Source: Coturnix japonica (Eukaryota; Chordata; Aves; Galliformes; Phasianidae). Taken from it: a stretch of 64,000 bases of DNA. Every line of letters begins with the position of its first letter. Position 1 is the stretch's first letter. The stretch lies in the NCBI RefSeq assembly GCF_001577835.2, contig NC_029519.1, positions 81,212,842-81,276,841 of the forward strand, written 5' to 3'. A model generated the notes under the pieces. The model saw nothing but the letters and a program-made list of their open reading frames with translations, was not told the DNA's origin and did not search any database. Shown here piece by piece: positions 50,247-64,000 of this stretch. The position numbers and the translations under genes were made by a program.

Positions 50247-53200
50247 TCAGTGGTTGTGGGGTCTGCCCCGACCCCGACCCCGGCCACCAGGTGGGGCATC
50301 TACTGTGGATCGAGGGTTCTTGATTGTTTCATCTACTGACACAATAAGACAGGCGGCCTCGGAGGCAGCCGTCAGCGCGTTGATGCGCACAATGGCCGGC
50401 TCCCATACACAGGCCTCAAAGTTATCGGCGATGTCCTCGTTGTTCACATCCACACCGTACCACATGCCTCCCTGTGAGAGAGGAGGGAAGAGGGTCTGGT
50501 TACATGGCATAACAGGAGCTGAAGGCAGTGCACTGGGAAGTAAAAGACATGCAAACATTCAAGGAGAGGCAGGGAGAAGAGCTTGAGGTATTCTCCCTGA
50601 GTTTTCTTCCTTTATAATAGGGGATGAAGCCTCAGTTGTTAGAAAACAGTGCTTAAAATGGGAAGTTTGCTCCACTTCACCAAGAAGTTGTAGAAGACCT
50701 CATGACTGTCTTGCAGCTCACCTGAATCATAGTAATGACCTGGTTTCAACCCCCTGCTGTGGGCAGGGTCACCAACCAGCAGACCAGGCTGCCCAGAGCC
50801 ACATCCAGCCTGGCCTTGAATGCCTGCAGGGATGGGGCATCCACAGCCTCCTTGGGCAACCTGTTCCAGTGCGTCACCACCCTCTGGGTGGAAAACTTCC
50901 TTCTAATGTCCAACCTAAACTCTCCCATCTCAGTTTAAAACCATTCCCCTTGTCCTGTCACTCATAAACAGCCATCCCCCCTCCTGTTGATACACTCCCT
51001 TCAAGTACTGGAAGGCCACAATAAGGTCTCCCCAAAGCCCTCTCTTCTCCGACCTAAACAAACTCAGTTCCCTCAACGTTTCTTCATAGAGAAGACCTTC
51101 ATGAAGAGACAACGATCTCAAGCAATCAGGACCTTCAGTCTGCAGCTCCTCTAGAAAACACATCACAGAGGTAACTTTTATACTAATTACCTCAATGTTT
51201 AATATAGAAGCCTCCCTCCTGACAAACGATGCATTTTTAAATAGCAAATCAGAACTCCCAGCTCTAAAAAAGTCATCCGACAGCTGTGATCAAAGGGAAA
51301 ACATATCACTTCCTTTTATAGAAACCTGCCTCAAGCCTACACTGTATCTGAAAACAAACCACGGCATTTAATGAAGGAGGACAGGAGCCCACCACAAACC
51401 CAACCAAAGGACACCAGCTCTGCAGGCTCTCCCTGCCAGCCGTGCACCTACCTGTGCATGCTTGGCTCGCAGCTTGTTCAGTATGTTGGTGGCATCAAAG
51501 CCAGCGTTGTCACAGAGCTGGCGGGGAATGATCTCAAGGGCTTTAGCATAAGCACCTATCAGCAGCTGCTGCTTGCCTGGAATGGTCCTGGAATAGTCAC
51601 GGAGGTATTTGGAGAGCTCCATCTCTATTGCACCGCCACCAGCGACAACAGAGTCGTTCTGGAAGGAAAGAGAACAGGCTGTGCTTACTCTTTGTTGCAC
51701 AAAAGGGGGAAGAGCAGGAAAACCCCTTTTCCCAAAGGCCTACAGCATGCTGGGGTAATGCACATACATCAGGCCCAGGGGAATCTATACTGCCCAGGCC
51801 ACCACCACCCCCCTGGGAGCACCTCAGGCAGCCTCTGCCAGCAGCTCCTTCCTGCCACCTGCAAGCCAGGGGGATGGTGTGCAGGGCTGTGCTAGCAAAC
51901 CTCAGCTACCCTTGTGCAGGACAAGCTCCCCCCCGTTGTGAAACATTCAGAACAGACGAGATTTGCAGCAGCACTCAGCAGCCAAGTTCTGCTAACTATT
52001 TTTTTCTCCCTCCCTATCTGCTTCAGTAGAAAGGATCAGGATGTTCTTTCTGAAAGCAAAGCAGCTCCAAAAAATCTTGACATGCTTCTTCCCATCCCCT
52101 CAGGGCACTCAGGCTTAAGGGGGAAAAAAAAACCCATCCCCACGCATTACGCACAACCCAGAAATACCCACATGCAGAGAACAGCCATCATGCAGGACCA
52201 GCAACTCTGCAAGTACAGTACAGTCACATGGGCCTCAGGCTTCCCTCTTGGTGTCACCTGCCCACCTCCACCTGCCAACACCAGCCCTTCCCAGAAGTCA
52301 CCAACAGAGGCAACATGCAGCATGAACAGGCACACATGAGACTGAGAAGCTAACAGGCACATTAGATCAGCCCTGCTATTCCCACCCAGCACTCCCAAAA
52401 GATCCCAACCCCCTTCTTAGTGAAGGTGTTTATAGAACACACCACAACCCAGCAAGCACAGTTAAGTCACAGCACTTGTAACAGAGGAGACAAAACCAGG
52501 CATGCCTGAAAAGCAGCTGGCAATGCAGCTGTGAGAATTCTGCCGTAGCCAAGGAATAGCACTTGAGTTAATCAACTAGACACTGCTTGTCTGCATGCTC
52601 CACTCTGCAGGCTGAGAGCATTGGGTTTCTCTCAGAGAGACCTCAGCCAAACGTTGAGGTGTGAAGGCACTGCTGGAAATAGCTGCAGCTGTGCCGGGTG
52701 TGATCAACAGCCTCAGTGTCTGCTCAACCCCAGCAGGGAATTGCTTCTGCTGGCCCTTACCTTGATAGCTCTCCTGACTATCATGATGGCATCATGCAGG
52801 GACCGTTCTGTCTCTTCCATGAACTGCTCTGCACCTCCACGCAGGATTATCGTGCAAGTCTTTGCCTTTGGGCAGCCCGTGAAGAAGTTATACCTGTCAA
52901 TGCGTGACACAAGAAAGGGTAAGGAGACTGAAAAGCAGTGCTGCTCCTCAACAGGCTCAGCACCACTGGGACACCACACGGGGACAGAGAAATTATTCCC
53001 AACCCAAATGCATGGCTGCAGCTGTCCCACCCCACAGTGACCCCATAAGATCCAAAGCTGAGCAAGTCCATATACAAGACCCCAAAAAGGTGTTGCTTTG
53101 GAGTTACGAATGAAAATACCACTAAGCCTTCTACAGGGTTCTTGAGGAATAAAGAAACATAAATGCATCTAAAAGGGGTAAGACCTAAATGAGAGCTCAT

Positions 53201-56200
53201 TCCCCATGCTCATTAAAGGAATTAATCATGCAACCTTTGTTTTCACACCATCACCCAGAGAGATGCTCAAAGCTGCTCACGCTCATACCCCAACTTTCCA
53301 AACCAGTATCACCCATGCTCCCACAGGGCTGTGTGTTCCCAGCTGGCACATTTACCTGTCTCCTCCGATCTGAGTCTCCTCAAAGAGCTCACACCGGCCC
53401 AGTACATCATCTGACAGGGCATTCACACTGGTCTGAATGGAACCACCACAGGCCTGCAGGGGAAGAAGATAAAGCGTGGCATTACCAGTGCTGACAAATG
53501 AGACAAACCTGCCCAGCAGGCTCCCACTTTCTAGTTTCCTCCCATCATATATCTAAGCAGGCTACCAGGAATAGAAATAACCCTCGACAGCAAAAGATGA
53601 TGATGTTACTAAAAGCTGAGCCACAGGCTCCAGAGTTCAGTAGCTACACAAAGGTGGCTTAAGGAAAACAGGCAAGGAGCAGGGAAAATAAACTTCTACC
53701 AACACACAACATACAGACCCTTATACAATTCAGCAGCAGAGGAAAAAAGGCAGCACAGTAGCAATCAGCCTGCAGTTATTTCTTCCACCAAGGAATAGTT
53801 TTGTTACTATGTTGCAGTTCTACATCATCATCATTTGGGCAAAAAATACATTAAAAAAAATGAGTGTTATTTTCCTTTTTACATCCTTGTAAGGAACAGT
53901 GTGTTCAGCAACTCGTGGCTGTTTTGGTTTGGGAGAGGCCTGACCAGCCTGACAACATTCAAGCTAAATCCAAAGTCTTTATGCCAAAACAAAGCAGCTC
54001 ACCATCATAGTTCGCTTGAGATCTTCCTCTGGGACACGGCCAGCACAAAACATGTCCCTGTCTGCAAAGTACTGGGTGGCCACATCACCGATGGGCAGCT
54101 TGGACAGGACGACTTTGGCTCCAGACTTATGGATTTTGTCTAGTTTGTCATACAGGATGTTCCATTCAGCATCCACGATGGCCTGGTAATCCTAGCAGGC
54201 ATGAGAAAAACAGGCAATACACATTAATAGGATTTGTAATGGGACTGCAAATGCCACCCCACAGCACCAGCCAAGGGAGAGCTCTGCTAAAGCAAAGGCA
54301 GCAGTAATGCTGCTCCACGCAGCCATCCACAGCAGCCAACTGCTTTCTCAAGGAAATTTTAGGTCATTCTATGACAAAGAACTACATCTGTTCAAGTGCT
54401 TCCAGCAGCAGAACCAAGGATATAAAGGGGCTGGATGACTTGAGTAAAAGGTAGCAATATTCATACTATTCCCCCAGCATAACACACAAGATAACCTCAG
54501 GAGGGAAGATGTGCAGATGGCAATCACAGAGTGCCCAGCTCCTTGACAGCCCAGGAGACAAACAGGAGGGGGACAGGCTCCCATTCCAGCTCTTACCTCC
54601 ACTGTGTTTACTCGGACTTCAGCGTTGTCCTTTTCAGCTTTGAGCTCCAGCTCCACATTCAGCAAAGCAATCTTGGGAGACTGATACTTCTTGGGCTGCA
54701 TTTCAAACCCAGCGTAAGAGAATGTCTTCTTAAAGGCAACTCCGGCCACCAGCTGGGAATCCTTGAAGAGAAGGGCTATTTGTCAGGCTCAACATCCCAG
54801 GGTTTTCTCAGCAGACTTAATAACTCCCAAAGGAAACCTCCTGCTTGAGAACCCTCCTTTACAAAGCTCCCACCAACAGCTGTCTCCTTTGACTAACCCA
54901 CTTTTGAAGCAAATAAGCAGCAAATATTTTCTTCTCCCTGTTCACAAAACCAGCTTCTATCATCTCCTTTCTATCCCTCAAGACACCACAGAGAAAGATG
55001 CTATTCACAATCTCGAGATCAAGGGATGGAGCAATCTGTTCTCTCTCTGATGTCTTTCCCATTTCTATCCTTTGAAGACGGATACTTCTCATTCACAGCC
55101 CTGCACTTCAGGGTTTGTTTTTTTTCCATGTGTGAGTGCCCTGGTTTGCTTTCACAAGCTCTGCAGAAGGACAACACTGCCCAACACTGCCCCCTGAAGT
55201 GAAAGAGCAAGAGGCCAAATCTGGATAGGATACAGGGAGGAGAAAGCATCACACACCAGGCTCTCCAACATACTTTGTTGGGTTTTTTTTTTGCAAAGAT
55301 ACAATCACAGAATCCACACAAAATGGCCTGGGTTGAAATGGACCACAATGATCATCCGATTTCAACCCCCTGCTATGGGCAGGGTCACCAACCAGCAGAC
55401 CAGGCTGCCCAGAGCCACATCCAGCCTGGCCTTGAATGCCTGCAGGAATGGGGCATCCACAGCCTCCTTGGGCAACCTGTTCCAGTGCATCACCACCCTC
55501 TGTGTGAAAAACTTCCTCCTAATATCCAACCTAAACCTCCCCCATCTCAGTTTAAAACCATTCCCTCTTGTCCTATTCAGTATCCACCCTCATAAACAGC
55601 CATTCTCCCTCCATCTAAATGATGTTTGGATCACTAATTATATCTGCTGTGAAGGCAACGAGGTAGAAGTACTTTGCTTTGGTAGCTCCCCAACAGATGT
55701 TGTTATCAGGCTGCATTTATGCCAGGGTCAACTCAAACAAGCTGCAATCACTGCCTCCTACCCAAGGCCCCAGGAGAACTTACTTCCAGAGCACCTCCTT
55801 GCACCTTCTTGATTCCAATCATTTTGAGCTGCAGCAAGTCATCCAACATCATGACAGCATCCACAACCATCTTGGAAAAAAACTCCTTGCTCTGGGAGAT
55901 CAGCTTAGAGCTCAGGGCTGTGGCTGCACACTTCTCCAGCAGGCTCCTCTGCTCGCTGTAATGGGGGAAGAACAAAAAGGTCCGACCTTGAAGTTTTAAT
56001 GGAGGTGCTAGTTATGGTCTGATCAAGCAGACATAGAGCTTAAAAATTAATAATCATCTCAGTAATGTGATTAGCTTGAACTGCAGCTATTCAACACCTA
56101 AATACTGATTTGACTTTCAGGGGAGCACTGAGTGTTTAACACTGCCACTGATTTCAGGAAGAGCCACATCTCCACTATCACTTGAAAAAAGAAATCAGAC

Positions 56201-59200
56201 CACTTATTTCTGTCCTTAGCTTCCCCTATGTGCACATGGAAACACTGGCCTATATCCCTGGCTGCAGTGGAAGCCCAAGGGAGAGCACAGCATCCTTCCC
56301 AGAGAGGCAGGAAATTCTGACACCCAACTCCACCACTGGGCAACAACTGCTCATCCCATCCTTGAGATCTCAGCCAGACTGAGAGCAGAAGGCAGAAAAG
56401 CACAACCAGGTCAACCTTAAAGGAAACTTACTCTTTATCTTCCTTCTTCACTGACACAGCAATGTCTTTGATCTTGTTTACAGCCTGGCAAAACACAAAC
56501 CAACAGTTGGATTAATGATTCATGCTTGTCAGCTGATCAGTTCTCCAATTCCTTTTTGTATTTTATGCTTTTTTCCCTCCTTCAACATCACTGCAGTTTC
56601 AAGCACTTGAGCTACCCCATCCTTTCCAGTAGGGCAATTTTAAGAGACATGCAGAAGCAGCAGGTAGAGTTCAAGCACATTTACATACAACCTCAGTCAC
56701 AATCCAAGCACAAATCACTGATTCCGACTGCTGTAACACTTCCCGCTTTAATGATTACATGCTAAATGAATTACAGAATCACAGAATGGCCTGGGCTGAA
56801 AAGGCCCACGATAATCATCTGGTTTCAACCCCCTGCTATGGGCAGGGTCATCAACCAGCAGACCAGGCTGCCCAGAGCCACATCCAGCCTGGCCTTGAAT
56901 GCCTGCAAGGATGGGGCATCCACAGCCTCCTTTGAGCAACCTGTTCCAGTGTGTCACCACCCTCTGGGTGAAAAACTTCCTCCTAAGATCCAACCTAAAC
57001 CTCCTGTTTATAACCATTCCCCCTTGTCCTATCACTATCCACCCTCATTAACAGCTGTTCCCCCTCCTGTTTACATATTCCCTTCTATTTTCCAAGCTAA
57101 ACAAGCCCAGTTCCCTCAACTTTTCTTCATAGGAGAGGTGTTCCAGAGTAATTTCCTCCTTCTTACACCATAAAAAAATAACTTTTAACAGACTCTGGTG
57201 GGATTTTACTGTGATCCTCATATGTTTAAAAGCCTTCTAACCCAGTGAAAAGGAAAAATGGAATAAAACAGGAAAAAAAAGACCAAGCAGAGCCACCCCA
57301 TTCTGCACAGTGCTGCCTTACCAACTGTGTGGCTGTGCGGAAGGCACGGATGATGATCTGAGGATGAAGGCCTTCCTCCACGTAGGGCTTCACTTGTTTC
57401 AGGAACTCAGCAGCAAGCAGAGTTACGGACGTGGTGCCATCACCAACCTGTATGGACAGAACACTTTAGTCACCTATGTACAGCAGAGGCCTCCAGAGGA
57501 AAACAGACTTCCTAACTCTCATTGCTCACAGAACTGTGGCTGATTCCTTCAGTGATTAAGCACAAGCTGGGTTCAGACTGCACTCTGTTTGAAGTTTCCC
57601 ATCTCCCAGCCACCTCTGTTCATGACATTTTGCATCCATAAAGCCTCCAAACCCTTCTACTAAATCTGGCAGAAAACCCAGCCAAGCGTTTTAAAGTTAT
57701 CACAAAAAAGATGAAAGCAATGAAGAAACCAGGATAAACAGCAGCACGCCACAACCGAGTTTGACCACTTAACGCAAAGCCAACATGCTGCTGCATCCTG
57801 TCCAGGTTACCCTCCTACCTCTGCATCCTGAGATTTAGCAATGTCCACCAACGTCTTCGCAGCCGGATGGACAACATCAAGGAGCTTCAGGATGGTGGCC
57901 CCGTCGTTAGAGATGGTGGCTTTGCCTACAAGAAATTCAGAAAAAGAAGCTAAGCCCCAAATAAAGCTCTTACTGCCTTGAAACAACACACATCGAACAG
58001 AGCTTTCCCAGTCTTGCTGTAGAGAGGCTGCTGTGCAGTGCTCACCTCTGTCATCCACAATGAGTTTGTCCATGCCCCGTGGTCCCAGGGTGGTGCGTAC
58101 AGCCTCGGCGATCACCTGGCAGGCATTGATGTTGCTGACGAGCTGAGGAATCCCCTGCGAGGTGTCAGTGCCCTCCTTCAGCAGGATAACCGGTGTTGGC
58201 TGAGGAGAGAAACCAGGACAGAGCTGTTAGTCCAATCTCAACACGCAGCCCAGCAAGTTCACACTATTAACAAAGTTCACAAACTAACTGAGCTGAGAAT
58301 CATAGAACTCACAGCATCATAGAATGGTCTGAGTTGAAAAGGACCACAGTGATCAACTGGTTTCAACCCCCTGCTATGGGCAGGGTCACCAACCAGCAGA
58401 CCAGGCTGCCCAGAGCCACATCCAGCCTGGCCTTGAATGCCTGCAGGGATGGGGCATCCACAGCCTCCTTGGGCAACCTGTTCCAGTGCATCACCACCCT
58501 CTGGGTGAAAAACTTCCTCCTAAGATCCAACCTAAACCTCCCCTGTCTCAGTTTCAAACCATTCCCCCTTGACCTATCACTACAGCTTCCTTCCCTACAG
58601 CACAGCCCTATGAAGTCCCGATTTCAGTGCCCAGACTGTTAAGGACAGCCCTGCTCAGCAGAATAACCACAACAGTCTGCATGACCCCAAGGATGCTGAA
58701 AAACATGCTCACATTTAGCACATGGAGAACAATATCAAAGTGGTTACAGCTCAAGCATTCAGATAGGGGCTATAAAATACCAAAGGCAAAACCTCCTGTG
58801 CTCCAGGAGATGGCCTGCCCTTAAAGTGACCAGACATGCCCTGCAGGCAAAGCTTTATGCCCTAGCACCACCCAGTTTTGTTAGGTACCCTGATTGAAGT
58901 AACTGCTTGGAGGCAAAGGGGAATATTACACCATGAGTGCTGCACTGTATGATGTCTACACTGAAAAATGCTGCCAAGGGCCTGGGGGGGAGCAGAAAAG
59001 GGAAAAAAGGAAAGGGGGTTATGAGCATCACCGCCACCTACACCCTATAGAGATCTCTTTGAATGGGAACACGCCGTATCCCGCACCCTGCCCGCTCCCC
59101 AGCATCGCTATGTGGGCTCAGAGCATCCACAATGACCGACCCACCCCTCTATCCCCGGCCTATGGGTCCCATCTCACACCGCTGGGACCCCCGGGGCCTA

Positions 59201-59397
59201 CTCCCTCACACAGCCCCGTGTAGGCCCCAGGCCCAACCCCGCCGCCATCCCCCCCTCCCGGCCGCCATCCCCCCCTCCCAGCCGCCCCAAACGCCGCTCG
59301 GCTCCACCACAACGGCTCCCACAGCCTCACGGAGGCCGAACGAGCCGACACGGAGCGATACAGCACGCGGATGGCGGAGGATTGCGCTCACCATCAT
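50247..59397 (-). CDS. CCT7: CCT7, eta subunit of the cytosolic chaperonin TRiC/CCT
   Basis: Twelve coding exons on the minus strand: 59397-59392, 58199-58046, 57925-57819, 57447-57322, 56484-56432, 55955-55784, 54761-54597, 54191-54003, 53453-53356, 52893-52761, 51658-51452 and 50471-50247. All are GT-AG; lengths sum to 1635 bp and 544 residues (human 543). The first coding exon holds only the two Met codons, as in [12 protein letters not shown]. Group II chaperonin nucleotide motifs are intact: TLGPRGMDK (residues 39-47), NDGATI (60-65), GDGTTS (91-96) and [10 protein letters not shown] (407-416). The C-terminus is a Gly/Arg tail [13 protein letters not shown], with two residues more than the human end. 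It folds actin, tubulin and WD proteins as part of a two-ring complex. Four sense-oriented CR1 copies sit in its introns. Confidence 0.98.
50722..51170 (-). repeat. CR1 LINE 3' fragment in CCT7 intron 11
   Basis: The longest clear copy here. It runs from the 'ccccctgctgtgggcagggt' block through 'ttccagtgcgtcaccaccct' and 'ctcataaacagccatccccc' to about 51170. Sense with CCT7. Confidence 0.9.
55305..55615 (-). repeat. CR1 LINE 3' fragment in CCT7 intron 6
   Basis: Starts 'aatcacagaatccacacaaa' and continues to 'cataaacagccattctccct'. Highly similar by eye to the copies at 50722, 56772 and 58298. Confidence 0.9.
56772..57160 (-). repeat. CR1 LINE 3' fragment in CCT7 intron 4
   Basis: Starts 'acagaatcacagaatggcct', passes the 'tgtgtcaccaccctctgggt' block and ends near 'tccctcaacttttcttcata'. 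Confidence 0.9.
58298..58590 (-). repeat. CR1 LINE 3' fragment in CCT7 intron 1
   Basis: Starts 'gaatcatagaactcacagca' and ends after 'accattcccccttgacctat'. About 100 bp upstream of exon 2 on the minus strand. Confidence 0.9.
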
Positions 59398-59711
59398 GGC
59401 GGCGCTCCTCGCTGCCGCTCCCTGCACCGAGCCAGGCCCGCACCCACAATGCACCGCGCCGCCCAGAAGCTTCCCTGAGCCACGGCTTCCGGCCGCGCTC
59501 TATGGTGAGGGAGGACAGAGCGGCCGCAGCGAGGCGCCCTTCTTTCCCCCAATGACCATAGAGATGAAGCGACGGGCGCCAACCGCTGCGGCGGAGCGAG
59601 ATGACAGGAGCGGCGGTCCCGGTGAATGGCAGCAGCGCCAACCAATAGGAAGGCTCGCTCGGAGTAGCTCCTCCAATGAGCGCGGGGTGGGGCGGGGCGC
59701 TGAGCGCAGCC
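59398..59711. promoter_or_regulatory. Bidirectional CCT7/PRADC1 promoter
   Basis: The CCT7 start (59397, minus) and PRADC1 start (59712, plus) are head to head, 314 bp apart. The gap is CpG-rich, lacks a TATA box, and has CCAAT-type words near 59552, 59641 and 59672 and an ETS-type TTCCGG near 59487. A YY1-like ATGGCGGCG overlaps the CCT7 start. Shared promoter function is inferred. Confidence 0.75.
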
Positions 59712-61695
<1,984 letters not shown>

Positions 61696-62350
61696 AGGTG
61701 GGAAGGCTGCAGCACATCGAGGACTTCTTGCTGGATCCCAGGAACCAGGTGTGAGGGAAGGGTCCTGCCCTGCTCCAGAAATCCCACCAGCCTCACCCCA
61801 AGGTTTAACAATGGTTCAAGTCTTTATGCTGCCCGCTGGCGTGTAGCTGAACAGCAGAACAACCCAACGTGGTCACCTTGAGCCCAGCACTGAGCAAACT
61901 TCGTTGTGACTCTCTGGGAGGGCAGCACAGGCTGGTGCTTCCCTGAGAAACATTTGAATGATGCTGAGATACTGACAGTAATTTGCATTGCTGATATAGA
62001 GGGCTGCAGTCCAAAGGGGGAGGGGAGGGAGCGTTTGCTCTGTACTAGCAGGGCTCATCCAACATCTGTATATTTTTGTCTGAGCTAATGAAGTGTGAAT
62101 GAGTTTTAGAGCGAGTTGCTCTTTTTTTGAGTAGCCTTGTCCCTAACAATGATTTTCCCAATACACTTCCTCCCAATCTACTTGCTTCTTACAACTGGGG
62201 CAGGGCACAATTCAGACCCACACAGACCCAGAGCCTGGACCTTAATGGGGCATTTCTACCCTTGTCCTTCCATCCCACCACCAAGACCAGCCCCCATTCC
62301 TTCTCTGCAGCCATCACCATCCATTTTAACAGTACAAACAACACAGCCCC
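61696..62350 (+). other. PRADC1: PRADC1 3' flank and probable 3' UTR
   Basis: No gene seen. I could not find a canonical AATAAA on the plus strand before the SMYD5 end, so the PRADC1 3' end is not fixed. Confidence 0.4.
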
Positions 62351-63421
62351 AGTTCTCACCAGTCTCGGTTTATTACGAACACTGAAGGGCACGTGGCCCT
62401 GGGACACCTGAGGCTGGGGACAAGCAGCGGGGTGCAGGGCTGGCAGTGATGGTCACGTCAGAGGTGCCCATCCACAGCATCACCTTCATTCCCACAATCC
62501 AAACACCACGGGCTTGAGGGAAATGTGGCAGAAAAGCAGCTCCCTAAACCCCATGGGGGGAAAAAAAATACCCCAGGTGCTTCCCCAGTCTGTCATTTGG
62601 AGCTGTTCTCTCCCTCCAGCTGGGCAATGCACACCCCCAGAGCTGCTCACAACAGTGCTGGGTTGGTGATGCTTGGCTGGCAGTGACAAGTCCATGCTGG
62701 GTGCTGTGGACGGACAAACTGCTTCACACGTGGAAGCACGACGGCTGCCACTCACAAATGTCCTTTCAATGCAGCCCAAGGCTGGAAAGTTCACTCTCTG
62801 CAAAACCCAAAACAGTTCTTGGGATTTGGAGGTGGTTTTGCTTATGAAATGTTATAGCCTGTGTCAGGTTCGTGCTAGTAACGTGGCACTTCCTCCTCCC
62901 CAAACAGCCCCTTGGGGCTTTATATCATATCAAGGATAAAACTGAGGCAGGAGAGAGATCCCTGCAGGGTCAGCCCCTCTCTCCCTGCTGGTCTCTGGCA
63001 TCTGAGCAACCCCTGAGGCATCTCTGTCCCCCCTGCGATATCGTTCTGACCCTCACTTGCTGCTCACCAAGTCAAGGCATGGAATGGAGTATATATAAGG
63101 ACCCCAGCTCCTTGGTGTGTAGATAGTGCTAATATAGACATTAAATAGTACCCCTCGTGCACAAACACACGTACACACACGTATTCCCCTCATCCCTGCA
63201 GGGTAGGAAAGAACATGCTACTCCGCACCCATGGCCAGCACTGACACAGGAGGAGCCTTGGAGGTGGCCACAATATGACCATCACCACATCCCCTACCCC
63301 AGCCCAGGGCCCCTCTCTCCTTCAGCTTCCCCTGCAAGCACCAGCTGGCCCCATAGGGTCTGGGATATGGCAAGGGGGCTGCTGGCTCACAGCCTCACAA
63401 GGGAGAAATGGATGGGCTGGT

Positions 63422-63457
<36 letters not shown>

Positions 63458-63643
63458 CACAAGGGCAGGTGGAAGCAGGGCCTGCCTCCAGCTCCCCCCA
63501 CTGCCCCACTCTGCCAGACCTCTGCCAGCACACAGCCTCCCACCCGACCCCACAACACAACCCTGTTTCTAGTATTAAAGCTGCTGCCTCTGGGAGGACC
63601 CCACGGTCCCATCCCATCCCTTTACTCTCGCCCAAGGCCAAGA
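62351..63643 (-). other. SMYD5: SMYD5 3' UTR with polyadenylation signal
   Basis: AATAAA on the minus strand at 62374-62369 is the likely end. The stretch holds a CA microsatellite at 63424-63453 and no other gene. SMYD5 therefore converges with PRADC1. Confidence 0.65.
63424..63453. repeat. (CA)n microsatellite
   Basis: About 15 CA units in the SMYD5 3' UTR. Confidence 0.95.
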
Positions 63644-63782
63644 TCAAACATCGGTCATCTCATCCTCCAGCTCAGCATCATCTGTCTCCCCTTCAGCCTC
63701 CTCCTCTTCATCTGATGTCACATCGGGGTCGTCGGCTTGTGCTAGGCACTTGGGACATGAGCAGGTAAACAAGTAGTTCTCC
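63644..63782 (-). CDS. SMYD5: SMYD5, SET/MYND-type lysine methyltransferase, last coding exon (partial)
   Basis: A single exon on the minus strand. It starts with an acceptor TTTGCAG at 63783 and ends at a TGA at 63646-63644. It encodes [18 protein letters not shown] followed by a Glu/Asp-rich tail ([13 protein letters not shown], ending EDEMTDV). The CxCxxC cluster is the post-SET type cysteine group and the acidic tail is typical of SMYD5. The remaining exons lie beyond the right edge. Gene identity rests on this short match plus the conserved neighbourhood (CCT7, PRADC1, SMYD5). The 218 bp to the right are intron. Confidence 0.88.
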
Positions 63783-64000
63783 CTGCAAAGAGGGTCAGGA
63801 AAAAGTGTAAGGGAGTTGAGACAGGCACAACTCAGACTTGATGCTCAGGAGAGGTGGAAGTTGTCAGATTAGAGGGGGGAGTGGGGGAGATTCTCCACCC
63901 CACAGGTACAACTGGACATCAGCATGGTGACCATTAGCAGAAGGATGGAGAAGGAAAAGGAAGGTGGTGAGGACAGCAACGGTTTGCCAAGTCCAAAGAA

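Overview
The window is vertebrate nuclear DNA from a bird, most likely a galliform such as chicken. It has multi-exon genes with GT-AG introns. It carries many CR1 LINE fragments of the galliform kind, recognised by the ATTCTATG-type 3' tail and the tract around 'GGTTGGAACCAGGTGATC'. It contains no bacterial or phage signal. Compact genes, CpG-rich promoters and microsatellites suggest a GC-rich small chromosome; that is an inference.

Gene order is ALMS1 (minus, exons 1-5 only, running off the left edge), EGR4 (plus), FBXO41 (plus), CCT7 (minus), PRADC1 (plus) and SMYD5 (minus, last coding exon only, running off the right edge). From memory this is the human 2p13 order, so the block looks like conserved synteny. 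I rebuilt exon joins by hand. For ALMS1, EGR4, CCT7 and PRADC1 all exon lengths and phases add up. FBXO41 also adds up except for one uncertain donor site.

Layout: 1-10.85 kb, 5' part of ALMS1 with a 6.1 kb third intron. 10.85-10.99 kb, CpG-rich ALMS1 promoter with two NRF1-type palindromes. 11-28.8 kb, about 18 kb of intergenic DNA with no convincing gene, holding about 16 CR1 pieces, a 30-bp minisatellite, a five-unit tandem array of CR1 tails and AT-rich unique islands. 28.8-32 kb, EGR4 with an immediate-early type promoter. 33.9-49.3 kb, FBXO41 with a non-coding first exon, twelve coding exons and a roughly 4 kb 3' UTR. 49.9-59.4 kb, CCT7. 59.4-59.7 kb, a shared CCT7/PRADC1 bidirectional promoter. 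59.7-61.7 kb, PRADC1. 62.4-63.8 kb, the 3' end of SMYD5.

The genes are neighbours by ancestry rather than one pathway: a centrosome/basal body protein, an activity-induced transcription factor, a neuronal F-box protein, a cytosolic chaperonin subunit, a secreted protease-associated-domain protein and a SET/MYND-type methyltransferase. I found no new multi-gene system. The oddest things are structural: a 43-bp direct repeat flanking a chimeric CR1 insert at an ALMS1 splice donor, a tandem array of CR1 tails, an interstitial telomere-like block, and an FBXO41 intron that seems to lack a normal GT donor.
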